From VBDM01 sp964430565 (GTDB lineage: Bacteria > Pseudomonadota > Gammaproteobacteria > Burkholderiales > SG8-39): a stretch of 64,000 nucleotides of DNA. A program made the position numbers and the translations under genes. Shown here piece after piece: positions 50,748-60,194 of this stretch. The notes under the pieces were generated by a model. It was not told where the DNA came from. It worked only from the letters and a program-made list of their open reading frames with translations, and searched no databases. The stretch is taken from positions 1 to 64,000 of the forward strand of contig CAYSFD010000028.1 of the NCBI GenBank assembly GCA_964430565.1, read 5' to 3'. Position 1 is the stretch's first letter. Every line of letters begins with the position of its first letter.

Positions 50748-51995
50748 CTAAGCTTGGTGGGCCTGCAGCCGCGCGATGCGCGTTACTGCGGGCGGATGCG
50801 AATCGTAGAAAGCCGAGTGCAGGGGATCCGGAGTCAGCGTCGACGCATTGTCCTGGTAGAGCTTCACCAGGGCGCCTACAAGGTCGGGGGCGTGCGCATG
50901 GCGCGCGGCGTAGGCATCCGCCTCGAATTCGTGAAGGCGCGAGTACAGGCTTGCAAGCGGTTGCAGCAGGAAGGTGAATGCCGGAGCGACCATGAAGAAA
51001 AGCACCAGCGCCATCGCCGTGCCCTGCGAGCGCACCCCCAGCGCAGCGTAGAACCACTCCTGTCCGATCAGCCACCCGAGTAGCCAGAGGAAGGCGAGGC
51101 TCGCGCCAAACGCGAGCGCCATGCGCTTCCACACATGATGACGGGAGAAATGCCCCAGCTCGTGCGCGAGCACGGCCTCGATCTCAGGCGGAGCGAGACG
51201 CGAAATCAGCGTGTCGAAGAGCACGATGCGTTTGGCTGCGCCGAAACCGGTGAAATAGGCGTTGCCGTGGCTTGAACGCTTCGAGTTGTCCATAACGAAG
51301 AGACCACGCGCGCGAAATCCGCACTTGGCGAGCAGGGACTCGATTCGGGCGCGCAAATCTGCGTCCTCGAGCGGAGAGAACCGGTTGAAAAGCGGGGCGA
51401 TCAGCGTTGGGTAGATCGTGACAACGACCAGGTTGAACGCCACCCAGGTGAGCCATACATAGAGCCACCAGATGCTGCCCATCTTTGCCATGAGCCAGAG
51501 CACGAATAAGACGAGAGGAATTCCGAACAGCGCCGCGAGCGCCGCAAACTTGGCCATATCGACGAGAAACAAGGCCAGGCTCATGCGATTGAAACCGAAG
51601 CGCGCCTCGATCACGAACGTGCGGTAGAGGCTGGAGGGCAGATCCACGACGCCCGAAATGAGCACGACTGAAACGATCAGTGCGATGCCGTGCGCGTAGC
51701 CACTCGCCTCGAATACGCGTTCCCAGGCCTTGGAGATAAGTTGCAGCCCGCCTCCGAGAGTGAACGCGAGCAGCAGCGCTACGGCGGCGAGCGTCTCGAT
51801 GGTCCCAAGCTTAGTCTTGGCGGTCGTGTAGTCAGCCGCCTTCTGGTGCGCAGCGAGCGCAATGCGTCCGGAAAACTCCGCGGGAACGGCGTTGCGGTTG
51901 GCGGCGATGTGCCCAATGTGACGCCGCGAAAGCCACAGACGCACAGCGGTTGCGAGGGCGAGCGCGATAAGAAAAACGATAGTGAACCAATGCAT
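50748..51995 (-). CDS. M48 family membrane metallopeptidase (Ste24-like)
   Basis: 415 residues with about seven membrane helices. Zinc motif HELGHFSRHH, and a downstream Glu in HEFEADAYAARHA; GNAYFTGFGAAKRIVLFDTL is typical of Ste24-type CAAX peptidase homologues. Probably a membrane protein quality-control protease. Located between orn (divergent) and phhB. Confidence 0.93.
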   Translation of the reverse strand: MHWFTIVFLIALALATAVRLWLSRRHIGHIAANRNAVPAEFSGRIALAAHQKAADYTTAKTKLGTIETLAAVALLLAFTLGGGLQLISKAWERVFEASGYAHGIALIVSVVLISGVVDLPSSLYRTFVIEARFGFNRMSLALFLVDMAKFAALAALFGIPLVLFVLWLMAKMGSIWWLYVWLTWVAFNLVVVTIYPTLIAPLFNRFSPLEDADLRARIESLLAKCGFRARGLFVMDNSKRSSHGNAYFTGFGAAKRIVLFDTLISRLAPPEIEAVLAHELGHFSRHHVWKRMALAFGASLAFLWLLGWLIGQEWFYAALGVRSQGTAMALVLFFMVAPAFTFLLQPLASLYSRLHEFEADAYAARHAHAPDLVGALVKLYQDNASTLTPDPLHSAFYDSHPPAVTRIARLQAHQA

Positions 51996-52054
51996 TGAGC
52001 GAAGTTCGATTGTGCGACAATGCCATTTTACACAGGGGCTAACGGAAAAGCGGG

Positions 52055-52600
52055 ATGGCGCAGGACCAGAACAATCTCGTCTGGATGGACTTGGAGATGA
52101 CCGGACTCGATCCGGACAGGGACCGGGTCATCGAGATTGCGATAGTCGTCACCGACTCACAGTTGAGAACGCTGGCCGAAGCGCCCGTCCTGGTCGTGCA
52201 CCAGGACGATGCCGTGCTCGACGCCATGGACCAGTGGAACAAGAGCACGCACGCTCGCTCCGGGCTGATCGACAAGGTGAAGGCATCGGTGCTGAACGAA
52301 TCCGCCGTGGAGGATCGGCTGCTCGCGTTCCTCGCGCAGCACGTCCCGGGCAAGACCTCGCCGATGTGCGGCAACTCGATCTGCCAGGACCGGCGTTTCC
52401 TTGCCCGCCACATGCCGCGGCTGGAAGCCTACTTCCACTACCGAAACCTGGATGTCAGCACCGTAAAAGAGCTGGCGCGGCGCTGGAAACCGGAAATTGT
52501 GAAAGGCCTCGTCAAGCAGGGCAAGCACGAGGCGCTCGCCGACGTCTACGAGTCAATCGAAGAGCTCAAGTATTATCGGGAGAATTTTCTGAAGGTCTAG
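52055..52600 (+). CDS. orn: Oligoribonuclease
   Basis: 181 residues, DEDDh 3'-5' exonuclease that clears 2-5 nt RNAs and pGpG. Exo I VWMDLEMTGLDPD, Exo II GNSICQDRRFLARHMP, Exo III GKHEALADVYESIEEL. Divergent from the M48 gene, the usual neighbour in proteobacteria; its stop overlaps that of the oxidase gene by 4 bases. Confidence 0.97.
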   Translation: MAQDQNNLVWMDLEMTGLDPDRDRVIEIAIVVTDSQLRTLAEAPVLVVHQDDAVLDAMDQWNKSTHARSGLIDKVKASVLNESAVEDRLLAFLAQHVPGKTSPMCGNSICQDRRFLARHMPRLEAYFHYRNLDVSTVKELARRWKPEIVKGLVKQGKHEALADVYESIEELKYYRENFLKV

Positions 52601-53988
52601 CCCGGAAATTTCACCACCTTGCCGGGATTCATCAGATTCTCCGGGTCGAAAGCATGCTTCAGCGTCGCCATCAGATCAACCGCCTCGCCCAGCTCCTTGC
52701 GGAGCGATTTCATCTTGCCAAAGCCGATACCGTGTTCGCCCGTGCAGGTGCCTTCCATGGCGAGCGCGCGGTTCACCACGCGCTCGTTGAATGCTTTGGC
52801 TTCTGCAAGCTCGAATTCGTCGTCGGGCCGGATGAGGATCTCGCAGTGGAAATTACCGTCCCCGACGTGGCCGAACAGTGGGATCGGCATCGAGGCGCGC
52901 TCGATGTCCTTCGAGGTCTCGACGATGCACTCGGTGAGCCGCGAGATCGGAACGCACACGTCGGTGGAAACGGCACGCGAACCGGGTCGCAGTTGCAGGC
53001 AGGCAAAATACGCCTGGTGGCGCGCCGACCAAAGTCGGTTGCGGTCCTCGGCTTTTGTCGTCCACTCAAAATCCAGTCCACCGTTCTCGCGGGCAATGTC
53101 CTGCACCAGCTTTGCCTGCTCTTCGACACCCGCCTGAGTGCCGTGGAACTCGAGGAACAGCGTCGGCTGTTCGCGGTAGCTCGTCTTCGAGTAGGCGTTG
53201 ATCGCCTTCATGGTCGTCGCGCACAGCGCTTCGCTGCGTGCGATGGGAATCCCGGCCTGCAGGGTATGGATCACCGTGTTCACCGCGCCCGCCATGTCGG
53301 GGAACGAGCAGATGGCCGCTGACATCGCCTCGGGCAGGGCGTAGAGGCGCACCGTGAGCTCGGTGATGATGCCCAGAGTCCCTTCGGATCCCACGAACAG
53401 CCGCGTCAGTTCGTATCCCGCGGCGGACTTGCGAGAACGGCGCGAAGTCGTGATGACTCGGCCGTCTGCGAGCACCACGGTGAGCGAGAGCACGTTCTCG
53501 CGCATGGTGCCGTAGCGCACGGCGTTCGTGCCCGAAGCCCGCGTTGCGGCCATGCCGCCGAGGGTCGCATCCGCCCCCGGATCGACGGGAAAGAAAAGAC
53601 CGGTGTGGCGGATGTGTTCGTTCAATTGCTTCCTCGTCACCCCGGCCTGGACGACCGCGTCGAGATCGTCCCCATGCACGGCGAGCACTTTGTTCATCCG
53701 CGAGAGGTCGATACACACACCGCCGTGGATGGCGAGCACGTGGCCCTCGAGCGAAGTGCCGACCCCGAACGGGATCATCGGCGTCTTGTGGCGCCCGCAG
53801 AGATTGACGATATCGCGTACTTCCGCGGTGGATTCTGGAAACGCTACCGCATCGGGCGGCGCGTACGGGAAATAGGATTCGTCTTTACCGTGATGCTCGC
53901 GCACGCCGCGCGAGGTGCTCACCCGGTCACCGATCAGCGCGCGCAGTTCGTCGAGCAGGGTGGAATTCAATTCTCGAGGCTTGTTCAC
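52597..53988 (-). CDS. FAD-linked oxidase of the GlcD/D-lactate dehydrogenase type
   Basis: 463 residues. PCMH FAD domain (FGVGTSLEGHVLAIHGGVCI, PGADATLGGMAATRASGTNA, YELTRLFVGSEGTLGIITEL) and a C-terminal domain with FGHVGDGNFHCEILI and GTCTGEHGIGFGKM. Oxidises D-2-hydroxy acids such as glycolate or D-lactate. GlcE/GlcF partners are not adjacent. Convergent with orn. Confidence 0.93.
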   Translation of the reverse strand: MNKPRELNSTLLDELRALIGDRVSTSRGVREHHGKDESYFPYAPPDAVAFPESTAEVRDIVNLCGRHKTPMIPFGVGTSLEGHVLAIHGGVCIDLSRMNKVLAVHGDDLDAVVQAGVTRKQLNEHIRHTGLFFPVDPGADATLGGMAATRASGTNAVRYGTMRENVLSLTVVLADGRVITTSRRSRKSAAGYELTRLFVGSEGTLGIITELTVRLYALPEAMSAAICSFPDMAGAVNTVIHTLQAGIPIARSEALCATTMKAINAYSKTSYREQPTLFLEFHGTQAGVEEQAKLVQDIARENGGLDFEWTTKAEDRNRLWSARHQAYFACLQLRPGSRAVSTDVCVPISRLTECIVETSKDIERASMPIPLFGHVGDGNFHCEILIRPDDEFELAEAKAFNERVVNRALAMEGTCTGEHGIGFGKMKSLRKELGEAVDLMATLKHAFDPENLMNPGKVVKFPG

Positions 53989-54003
53989 GGCGGTTTCAAT
54001 CGG

Positions 54004-54210
54004 CTATTCGAGGTCGATCCTGCCGTCGAACTTGACCGAGAGCTTGAGGCCGGGGACGTCGAGCGTGATCGACGCGGGGAACCTTTCGTTGCCCTTGAGC
54101 GCGCCGCCGGCGCGCGCCTTGGCCACCGCTTGTTCGATCTCGCGCTGGGAGCTCACGCCGACCGTTTTCAGGAACTTGCGGATGCTGAGGTTGAAACTGT
54201 CTTCATTCAT
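54004..54210 (-). CDS. DUF6494-type small protein
   Basis: 68 residues from ATG 54210: NEDSFNLSIRKFLKTVGVSS, QREIEQAVAKARAGGAL and a C-terminal ITLDVPGLKLSVKFDG. A small cytosolic protein of unknown role found in proteobacteria. Good ribosome binding site GGAGAAAGCC. It lies between the oxidase and pgi on the same strand. Confidence 0.78.
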   Translation of the reverse strand: MNEDSFNLSIRKFLKTVGVSSQREIEQAVAKARAGGALKGNERFPASITLDVPGLKLSVKFDGRIDLE

Positions 54211-54254
54211 GGCTTTCTCCGATTCCGTCAGCGTAAGTCCCGTCGCCGTCCGAG

Positions 54255-55832
54255 TCAACCGCGATCGCGCAGCCGAGCAAGCAGCGCACGGGTGGAAGAA
54301 TCGAGCTCGGCGGCTTCTCCGCCCTCGATCAGCCTCGGCAGCAGCGTGCGCGCGAGATTCTTGCCGTGCTCGACCCCCCATTGGTCGAAGCTGTCCAGGT
54401 TCCAGATTGCGCCTTCGACGAAGACCTTGTGTTCATAAAGCGCAATAAGCTCGCCGAGGGCGCGCGGGGTCAGGCGCTTGAGAAGCAAAGTGCTCGACGG
54501 GCGATTGCCGGGCAGGGCCTTGTGCGGCGCATCCGGGGCAGGGTTGCCGAAAGCGAGGGCGGCGCTCTGGGCGAGCGCATTGGCTGCGAGCGCCGCCTGT
54601 GCCGCTGACGATTCCCGGTCTTGTCCGATCACGATGAAATCGACGGGGATCAGGTGGGTCCCTTGATGCAGCAACTGATGAAAGGCGTGTTGACTGGGCG
54701 TGCCGACCGAGCCCCAGATGACAGGCGCCGTGGCGTAGTCGACTTCGTTCCCGTCGCGATCGACGCGCTTGCCGTTCGACTCCATTTCGAGCTGCTGCAG
54801 GTAGGCCGGAAAATCGCGTAGATCTTCGCTGTAGGGAATGACCGCGCGGCTCGGAGCGCCGAGGAAATTTACGCACCAGACCTCCAGCAGCGCAAGCACC
54901 GCGGGGATGTTGCGCTCGATCGGCGCGCTGCGGAAATGTTCATCCATCGCGCGCGCGCCTTCGAGCAGTTCATCGAAAGCGTCCATGCCGGCCGTCAATG
55001 CAACCGGCAGGCCTACCGCCGACCAGACCGAGTAGCGCCCGCCCACCCAGTCCCACAGCGGAAACACCCGCTCGGGCGCAATGCCGAGCGCCGCTGCACC
55101 CGAGGCGTTTGCGGTGACCGCAGCAAAATGGGTAGAAAGCTGGCCAGACTTGCCGAGCCCGGCCTCGAGCCAGGCGCGGGCGCGCGCCGCGTTGTCGAGA
55201 GTTTCGGTGGTTGTAAACGTCTTCGAGGCAATGATGAAGAAAGTTGACCCAGGCGTAAGGCCGCCGAGCGTTGCCTCGAGGTCGGCCGGGTCGATATTGG
55301 CGACGAAGTGCAGCCTCGGGCCGGGCTTGCGGAACTTGCGCAGCGCCCGCACGAGCATCCGCGGACCGAGGTCCGAGCCGCCGATGCCGATATTGACGAT
55401 GTCGGTGATAGCGCGGCCGTCGGCGCCTTTGAGGGCACCGAGCAACGCTTCACCGACGAAGCGGCGCATGCGCTCGAGGGCGGCACGCACAAGTGGCGTC
55501 ACGTCCCGGCCTTGCGGGAACGCCTCGTCTTTGGAGCGCAACGCCACATGGAGCACGGCGCGCCCTTCGGTGTTGTTGATGGGGTCGCCGGCGAACATGC
55601 GCGCGATCCAATCGGGCACCTGAGCTTGAGCGGCCAGCTCCGCGAGCAGCCGCATCGCCTCTGCGTCGACGCGGTGCTTGGAATAATCGAGGAGAAGGTC
55701 GCCTGACTCTAGGGAGAATCCTTCGGCGCGCGAGGCGTCAGCGGCGAACAACTGGGCGAGGGTGACGGCAGAGAGCCTTTTTTGGTGCGCAGCAAGCGCC
55801 TGCCAGGCGGACGACCGAGTGAGCTTGCTCAC
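54255..55832 (-). CDS. pgi: Glucose-6-phosphate isomerase
   Basis: 525 residues from GTG 55832, which overlaps the glycosyltransferase stop (GTGA). Interconverts glucose-6-P and fructose-6-P. Signature regions: NIGIGGSDLGPRML, IASKTFTTTETLDNA, PLWDWVGGRYSVWSA, GTPSQHAFHQLLHQGTHLIP and WGVEHGKNLARTL with the catalytic Lys. The upstream extension to 55889 lies within the previous gene. Confidence 0.96.
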   Translation of the reverse strand: MSKLTRSSAWQALAAHQKRLSAVTLAQLFAADASRAEGFSLESGDLLLDYSKHRVDAEAMRLLAELAAQAQVPDWIARMFAGDPINNTEGRAVLHVALRSKDEAFPQGRDVTPLVRAALERMRRFVGEALLGALKGADGRAITDIVNIGIGGSDLGPRMLVRALRKFRKPGPRLHFVANIDPADLEATLGGLTPGSTFFIIASKTFTTTETLDNAARARAWLEAGLGKSGQLSTHFAAVTANASGAAALGIAPERVFPLWDWVGGRYSVWSAVGLPVALTAGMDAFDELLEGARAMDEHFRSAPIERNIPAVLALLEVWCVNFLGAPSRAVIPYSEDLRDFPAYLQQLEMESNGKRVDRDGNEVDYATAPVIWGSVGTPSQHAFHQLLHQGTHLIPVDFIVIGQDRESSAAQAALAANALAQSAALAFGNPAPDAPHKALPGNRPSSTLLLKRLTPRALGELIALYEHKVFVEGAIWNLDSFDQWGVEHGKNLARTLLPRLIEGGEAAELDSSTRALLARLRDRG

Positions 55833-57445
55833 GATCGTCTTTGGTACAGCCGGAAGCGTTCGCGGTCGCGCGGCCGGCTGCCTTCCCACAGGAGCTTCCA
55901 GCCGGAACCGACGCTGTCGGTCTCTCCAGGGCGAGCCTGCACCAGAAGCAACGGGCAGCGGCTCCCGCCGCCGAGTTCGACGCGCTGTGTGAGGACATCT
56001 GCATGGTAATCAAACGCCGCGCGCTGCGCCTCGCCCAAGCCCCGGCTTTCGATGCAACGGGTGCCCACGGGGATGTTTTTTTTCAACGCTTGCGCGACGG
56101 AGCGGTAGCTCTTCCCATAGTCGACCCAGGAGAGAATCAGGGTCGTGGTGAGGCCCCAGAGGAGAGTTATGCCGGCCGCCCAAAAGGTCACACCGCGGAA
56201 CGCCGAGCGCTCGCTTTTCAGGATCAGCCAAATCCACGCCAGCGTAAACGCAAGCGCGACCGAGAACGCCGTCCAGGAAAACCGCGGTACATGGCCGGGT
56301 TCGAGCTTGGCGAAGTTGCGCGCGATGGCCGGCGGGAAGTCCGTCATCATCGCAAACCATCCCAACCACATGAGCGCGCCGAGGAACCCGACGCTCATCA
56401 CGCCGAACCATTCGAGCGCGTTGGCGGCGCCGCGGCGCAAGCTCGGCACGCCGGCACCTGCAAGAAGCGCGAGCGGCAGCAGCAGCGGCAACGCATACAC
56501 CTCGCGTGGAGCCTTGATGGCCAGGAGCACCGAGAACGAGGCGGCGAAGGCCGCGATCAGCATGCGCGTGCCGGGCTCGAAAGTTCGGTGGCGTCGCTCC
56601 CACAGGGCCCAGAACGCGAGCGGCCAAGCCGGCCACGTCGCCCAGGCGAGAGTCTTTGCCCAAAAGCCGAGAACAGTTGCAGGGGGAACAACGAATTGGG
56701 TTGCGTTGGCATGCAGCCATGCGAGCGCGAGCCCGGGCGAGTGACCCTGCACGAGCGCAAGCCAAACGCCGCAGATGCCAAGCAGCATGGCCAGTCCCAC
56801 AGAGAGCGTAGACAGGTATTCGCGGCGGCGCCACGCCGGTGAGACGAGCGGCAGAGCGAGCGCGAGGGCGACCGGCGCGATCACCGCGGGGACCCCTTTG
56901 CTGAGCGCGGCGACGACGAGCCCTGCCCCAAGAATCCAGCCGGCGCGGTGCGGTTTTCGCAGGGCGAGCGCGATGCCGTACCAGGCGAGCGCCAGCCCGG
57001 CGAGCATGCTGACCTCAGCGAGCGTTTCATGCGCGTGCACAAGAAGGCCCAGACAACCGAGCAAGACGAGCACGGCGCCGATACCCTCGATTTTGCCGTA
57101 GAGCTCGCGGCCGGCAAGATGCACGAAGTAGAGCATCGCTGCCATCAGCACGCCGCTCGCCAGACGTGCGCCCTCATGGGGGGCGAGGATCAGCCCAAAG
57201 AGTTTCGCAGTCAGCGCCGCGATCCAGTAGTGGAGCGGCCCATCCTCCAAATACGGTTCGCCGGCCAGATGCGGTAGGACCCATCTTCCGTGCTCGAGCA
57301 ACTGATGAACGATGCCGATGCCGATGGCGTCCTCGGCTTTCCAGGGATCGTGCCCGATCAAGCCCGGCAGCAGGTACGCGACGAGCAGCAGCGCAAGCAG
57401 CGCCGGCGCGAGCGGCATCGCGATGCGACCGACCGCGAAGTTCAT
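55829..57445 (-). CDS. Glycosyltransferase family 39 membrane protein (ArnT/PMT-like)
   Basis: 538 residues from ATG 57445, about eleven helices. The first periplasmic loop holds HDPWKAEDAIGIGIVHQLLE and HLAGEPYLEDGPLHYWIAA, the acidic loop conserved in ArnT-type polyprenyl-phosphate sugar transferases. Target unknown (lipid A or another glycan). Coupled to pgi downstream. Confidence 0.87.
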   Translation of the reverse strand: MNFAVGRIAMPLAPALLALLLVAYLLPGLIGHDPWKAEDAIGIGIVHQLLEHGRWVLPHLAGEPYLEDGPLHYWIAALTAKLFGLILAPHEGARLASGVLMAAMLYFVHLAGRELYGKIEGIGAVLVLLGCLGLLVHAHETLAEVSMLAGLALAWYGIALALRKPHRAGWILGAGLVVAALSKGVPAVIAPVALALALPLVSPAWRRREYLSTLSVGLAMLLGICGVWLALVQGHSPGLALAWLHANATQFVVPPATVLGFWAKTLAWATWPAWPLAFWALWERRHRTFEPGTRMLIAAFAASFSVLLAIKAPREVYALPLLLPLALLAGAGVPSLRRGAANALEWFGVMSVGFLGALMWLGWFAMMTDFPPAIARNFAKLEPGHVPRFSWTAFSVALAFTLAWIWLILKSERSAFRGVTFWAAGITLLWGLTTTLILSWVDYGKSYRSVAQALKKNIPVGTRCIESRGLGEAQRAAFDYHADVLTQRVELGGGSRCPLLLVQARPGETDSVGSGWKLLWEGSRPRDRERFRLYQRRS

Positions 57446-57473
57446 GCGCTCACCCCTTTGTCGCTCGTCAAAC

Positions 57474-57501
57474 AAAAAGGCAGCCTAAGCTGCCTTTTTT
57501 T
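57474..57501. terminator. Terminator after rpmE
   Basis: AAAAAGGCAG and CTGCCTTTTT form a perfect stem with loop CCTAAG; T runs on both strands. It lies between rpmE and the glycosyltransferase gene, both minus strand. Confidence 0.85.
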
Positions 57502-57567
57502 CCGGATGCGGTAAGTTCACTCAGCACGCGGGCGCCGTTGTCCGGCCCATTTCCGTCCGACCCGCAC

Positions 57568-57807
57568 TCAGGCCGTGGCCTGTTTCTCCGCCTTCGTCGC
57601 GGTCTTTTTCTTCGTGTACTTCTGCCGGAATTTCTCGACTCGTCCAGCGGTGTCAACGATCTTCTGCTTTCCCGTGTAGAACGGGTGGCAGGAAGAACAC
57701 ACCTCGACCTTCAGGTCTTTCCCCAGCGTCGAACTGGTCTTGAAGGTGTTCCCGCAGCTGCACGCGACGTTAATTTCCGTGTATTCCGGGTGGATCTTCG
57801 GTTTCAT
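57568..57807 (-). CDS. rpmE: 50S ribosomal protein L31
   Basis: 79 residues, zinc-containing type: VACSCGNTFKT and EVCSSCHPFYTGKQK carry the four cysteines; a Lys-rich C-terminus (TKKKTATKAEKQATA) follows. Downstream of rho. Confidence 0.97.
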   Translation of the reverse strand: MKPKIHPEYTEINVACSCGNTFKTSSTLGKDLKVEVCSSCHPFYTGKQKIVDTAGRVEKFRQKYTKKKTATKAEKQATA

Positions 57808-57873
57808 GGCATGTCCTTGCTTTGGCTCTGTGTCAGTGAGCGAAATTATCGGCTAAATCACTCGCTTGGGCAA

Positions 57874-59133
57874 TCACCCGCGTCGCATCGAGTCGAAGAA
57901 GTCCCCATTGTTCTTCGTGGCGCGGATCTTGTCGACCAGGAATTCCGCTGCCTCCAGGTCGTCCATCGGGTAGAGAAGTTTTCTCAATACCCATATTTTC
58001 TGCAGAATCTCGGGCTTGATCAGCAGCTCCTCGCGGCGTGTGCTTGAGCGGTTGACGTTGATCGCCGGGAAGATGCGCTTCTCGTACATCCGTCGGTCAA
58101 GGTGGATCTCCATGTTGCCGGTTCCCTTGAACTCTTCGAAGATCACGTCGTCCATCCGGGAGCCCGTGTCGATGAGCGCTGTTGCGAGAATGGTGAGCGA
58201 GCCGCCCTCCTCGATGTTGCGCGCCGCGCCGAAGAAACGTTTGGGGCGCTGGAGGGCGTTGGCGTCCACGCCCCCGGTGAGCACCTTGCCCGAGGCGGGC
58301 ACGACGGTGTTGTAAGCGCGCGCAAGCCGCGTGATCGAGTCGAGCAGAATCACCACGTCCTTCTTGTGTTCGATCAGGCGCTTCGCCTTCTCGATCACCA
58401 TTTCGGCGACCTGCACGTGCCGGGAGGCGGGCTCATCGAAAGTCGAGGCGACGACCTCGCCCTTCACGGTGCGCGTCATCTCGGTCACTTCCTCCGGTCG
58501 CTCGTCGATCAAGAGGACGATCAGCACCACGTCCGGGTAGTTAGTGGTGATGGCGTGAGCGAGCTGCTGCATCAGCACCGTCTTGCCCGCTTTGGGCGGC
58601 GAGACGATGAGTCCCCGCTGGCCCTTGCCGATGGGGGCGAGGATGTCGATGATGCGGCTGGTGATGTTTTCCTCGCCCTTCATGTCGCGCTCGAGCTTCA
58701 GGATCTCATCGGGGTGCAGCGGCGTAAGGTTCTCGAAAAGGATCTTGTGCTTGGAAGACTCGGGTGCGTCGGCGTTGACCTTGTCGACCTTGACCAGCGC
58801 GAAGTAACGCTCGCCGTCTTTGGGCGTCCGGATCTCGCCTTCGATCGAGTCGCCCGTATGCAGGTTGAAACGCCGGATCTGCGACGGGCTGACGTAGATG
58901 TCGTCCGTGCTAGCGAGGTAGGAAGTATCCGGCGAACGCAGAAACCCGAAGCCGTCCGGGAGCACTTCGAGCGTGCCTTCGCCGTAGATGGTTTCGCCCT
59001 TCTTGGCGCGATTCTTCAGGAGCGCGAAAATCAGCTCCTGTTTGCGCATACGGTTTGCGCCGTCGACTTCATTGGCCGTCGCCATCTCAAGCAACTGGCT
59101 GACGTGTTGCGTTTTCAACTCTGATAGGTGCAT
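57874..59133 (-). CDS. rho: Transcription termination factor Rho
   Basis: 419 residues from ATG 59133. N-terminal RNA-binding domain (MHLSELKTQHVSQLLEMA, GFGFLRSPDTSYLAS), Walker A PPKAGKT, Q-loop/R-loop region and LLDSITRLARAYN, ending FFDSMRR. Hexameric RNA-dependent ATPase. The 29 codons upstream of ATG 59133 lack Rho similarity. Confidence 0.98.
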   Translation of the reverse strand: MHLSELKTQHVSQLLEMATANEVDGANRMRKQELIFALLKNRAKKGETIYGEGTLEVLPDGFGFLRSPDTSYLASTDDIYVSPSQIRRFNLHTGDSIEGEIRTPKDGERYFALVKVDKVNADAPESSKHKILFENLTPLHPDEILKLERDMKGEENITSRIIDILAPIGKGQRGLIVSPPKAGKTVLMQQLAHAITTNYPDVVLIVLLIDERPEEVTEMTRTVKGEVVASTFDEPASRHVQVAEMVIEKAKRLIEHKKDVVILLDSITRLARAYNTVVPASGKVLTGGVDANALQRPKRFFGAARNIEEGGSLTILATALIDTGSRMDDVIFEEFKGTGNMEIHLDRRMYEKRIFPAINVNRSSTRREELLIKPEILQKIWVLRKLLYPMDDLEAAEFLVDKIRATKNNGDFFDSMRRG

Positions 59134-59288
59134 AAAACGCCCAAGCGGGATGAATGACCTCAGACCGTTCTCGCGGAAAAACTGGGAACCGAAACGGGGA
59201 GGATTTGCGCCCGGATACAACCTATTGCAGGCGCCGGATGGCAGGCGGCCAACTCTGCCACCTGCCTGCTGCGATAAGGATAGGGTCT

Positions 59289-59615
59289 TTAGATATTGCT
59301 GTCAAGGAACGCGGTGAGCTGCGACTTCGACAGGGCGCCCACCTTCTGCGCCTCCACGTTGCCGTTCTTGAAAAGCATCAGCGTCGGTATGCCGCGGATG
59401 CCGTACTTTCTGGGGATTTCCGGGTTCTCGTCGACGTTTACCTTGGCCACCTTGAGCCTGCCGGAATACTCCTTGGCGACTTCGTTGAGCACCGGAGCGA
59501 TCGCCTTGCAGGGGCCGCACCATTCGGCCCAGTAGTCAACCAGCACCGGAACCTCGGATTTCAGCACTTCGGGTTCGAAAGTGGCATCGCTGACGTGATG
59601 GATAAATTCGCTCAT
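59289..59615 (-). CDS. trxA: Thioredoxin 1
   Basis: 108 residues from ATG 59615 (AGGAAACA upstream). Active site WCGPC at C33/C36, cis-Pro in GIPTLMLF. General disulfide reductase and electron donor to NrdA (encoded at 37108). trxA-rho order is typical. Confidence 0.97.
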   Translation of the reverse strand: MSEFIHHVSDATFEPEVLKSEVPVLVDYWAEWCGPCKAIAPVLNEVAKEYSGRLKVAKVNVDENPEIPRKYGIRGIPTLMLFKNGNVEAQKVGALSKSQLTAFLDSNI

Positions 59616-59845
59616 TGTTTCCTCTGTGAGGCGGAGAGTGCAGCGGACGCTGCGTTGTCGAAATATCGAGGCGTAAGCCTGAGTCTTCAAGGCTATGCTA
59701 ACGGAATTTCCCCGACAGGAAAAGCGCAAATCCTTTCGACCTAAAGGGTTATTTTCTCAGGAAAAAACGGCTGGTCCGCAAAGCCCCCATGCTAGACTGC
59801 CGTGTAGCGCCGACGCGACCTTATTATCTTGCAACCTCCTAGGGA
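59616..59845. other. Divergent trxA-fdxA intergenic region
   Basis: 230 bp without a gene. An extended -10 (TGCTAGACT, 59790-59798) may serve fdxA; no good -35 is seen. Confidence 0.35.
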
Positions 59846-60169
59846 ATGACGTACGTAGTCACCGAAAGCTGCATCAAGTGCAAATACACCGACTGCGTCG
59901 ATGTTTGCCCCGTCGACTGCTTCCGCGAAGGTCCCAACATGCTGGTGATCGATCCCGAGGAGTGCATTGACTGCACGCTGTGCGTTCCCGAATGTCCGGT
60001 CGATGCGATCTTCGCCGAAGACGACGTTCCCCCCGAGCAGCGCGACTGGACCGCGCTCAACGCCGATCTTTCCAGGATATGGAAGCCAATCGTCGAGCGC
60101 AAGCCCGCCCCCCCCGACGCGGACGAATGGACCAAGGTGAAGGAAAAGAAACAGCTTCTCGAACGCTGA
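59846..60169 (+). CDS. fdxA: 7Fe (3Fe-4S/4Fe-4S) ferredoxin
   Basis: 107 residues, Azotobacter FdI-like: TESCIKCKYTDCVDVCPVDC for one cluster set and EECIDCTLCVPECPVDAI for the other, then an acidic tail (DVPPEQRDWTALNADL, EKKQLLER). Low-potential electron carrier, partner unknown. Confidence 0.96.
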   Translation: MTYVVTESCIKCKYTDCVDVCPVDCFREGPNMLVIDPEECIDCTLCVPECPVDAIFAEDDVPPEQRDWTALNADLSRIWKPIVERKPAPPDADEWTKVKEKKQLLER

Positions 60170-60194
60170 GCAAGCTGAGCTAAAGTAGGCGCCC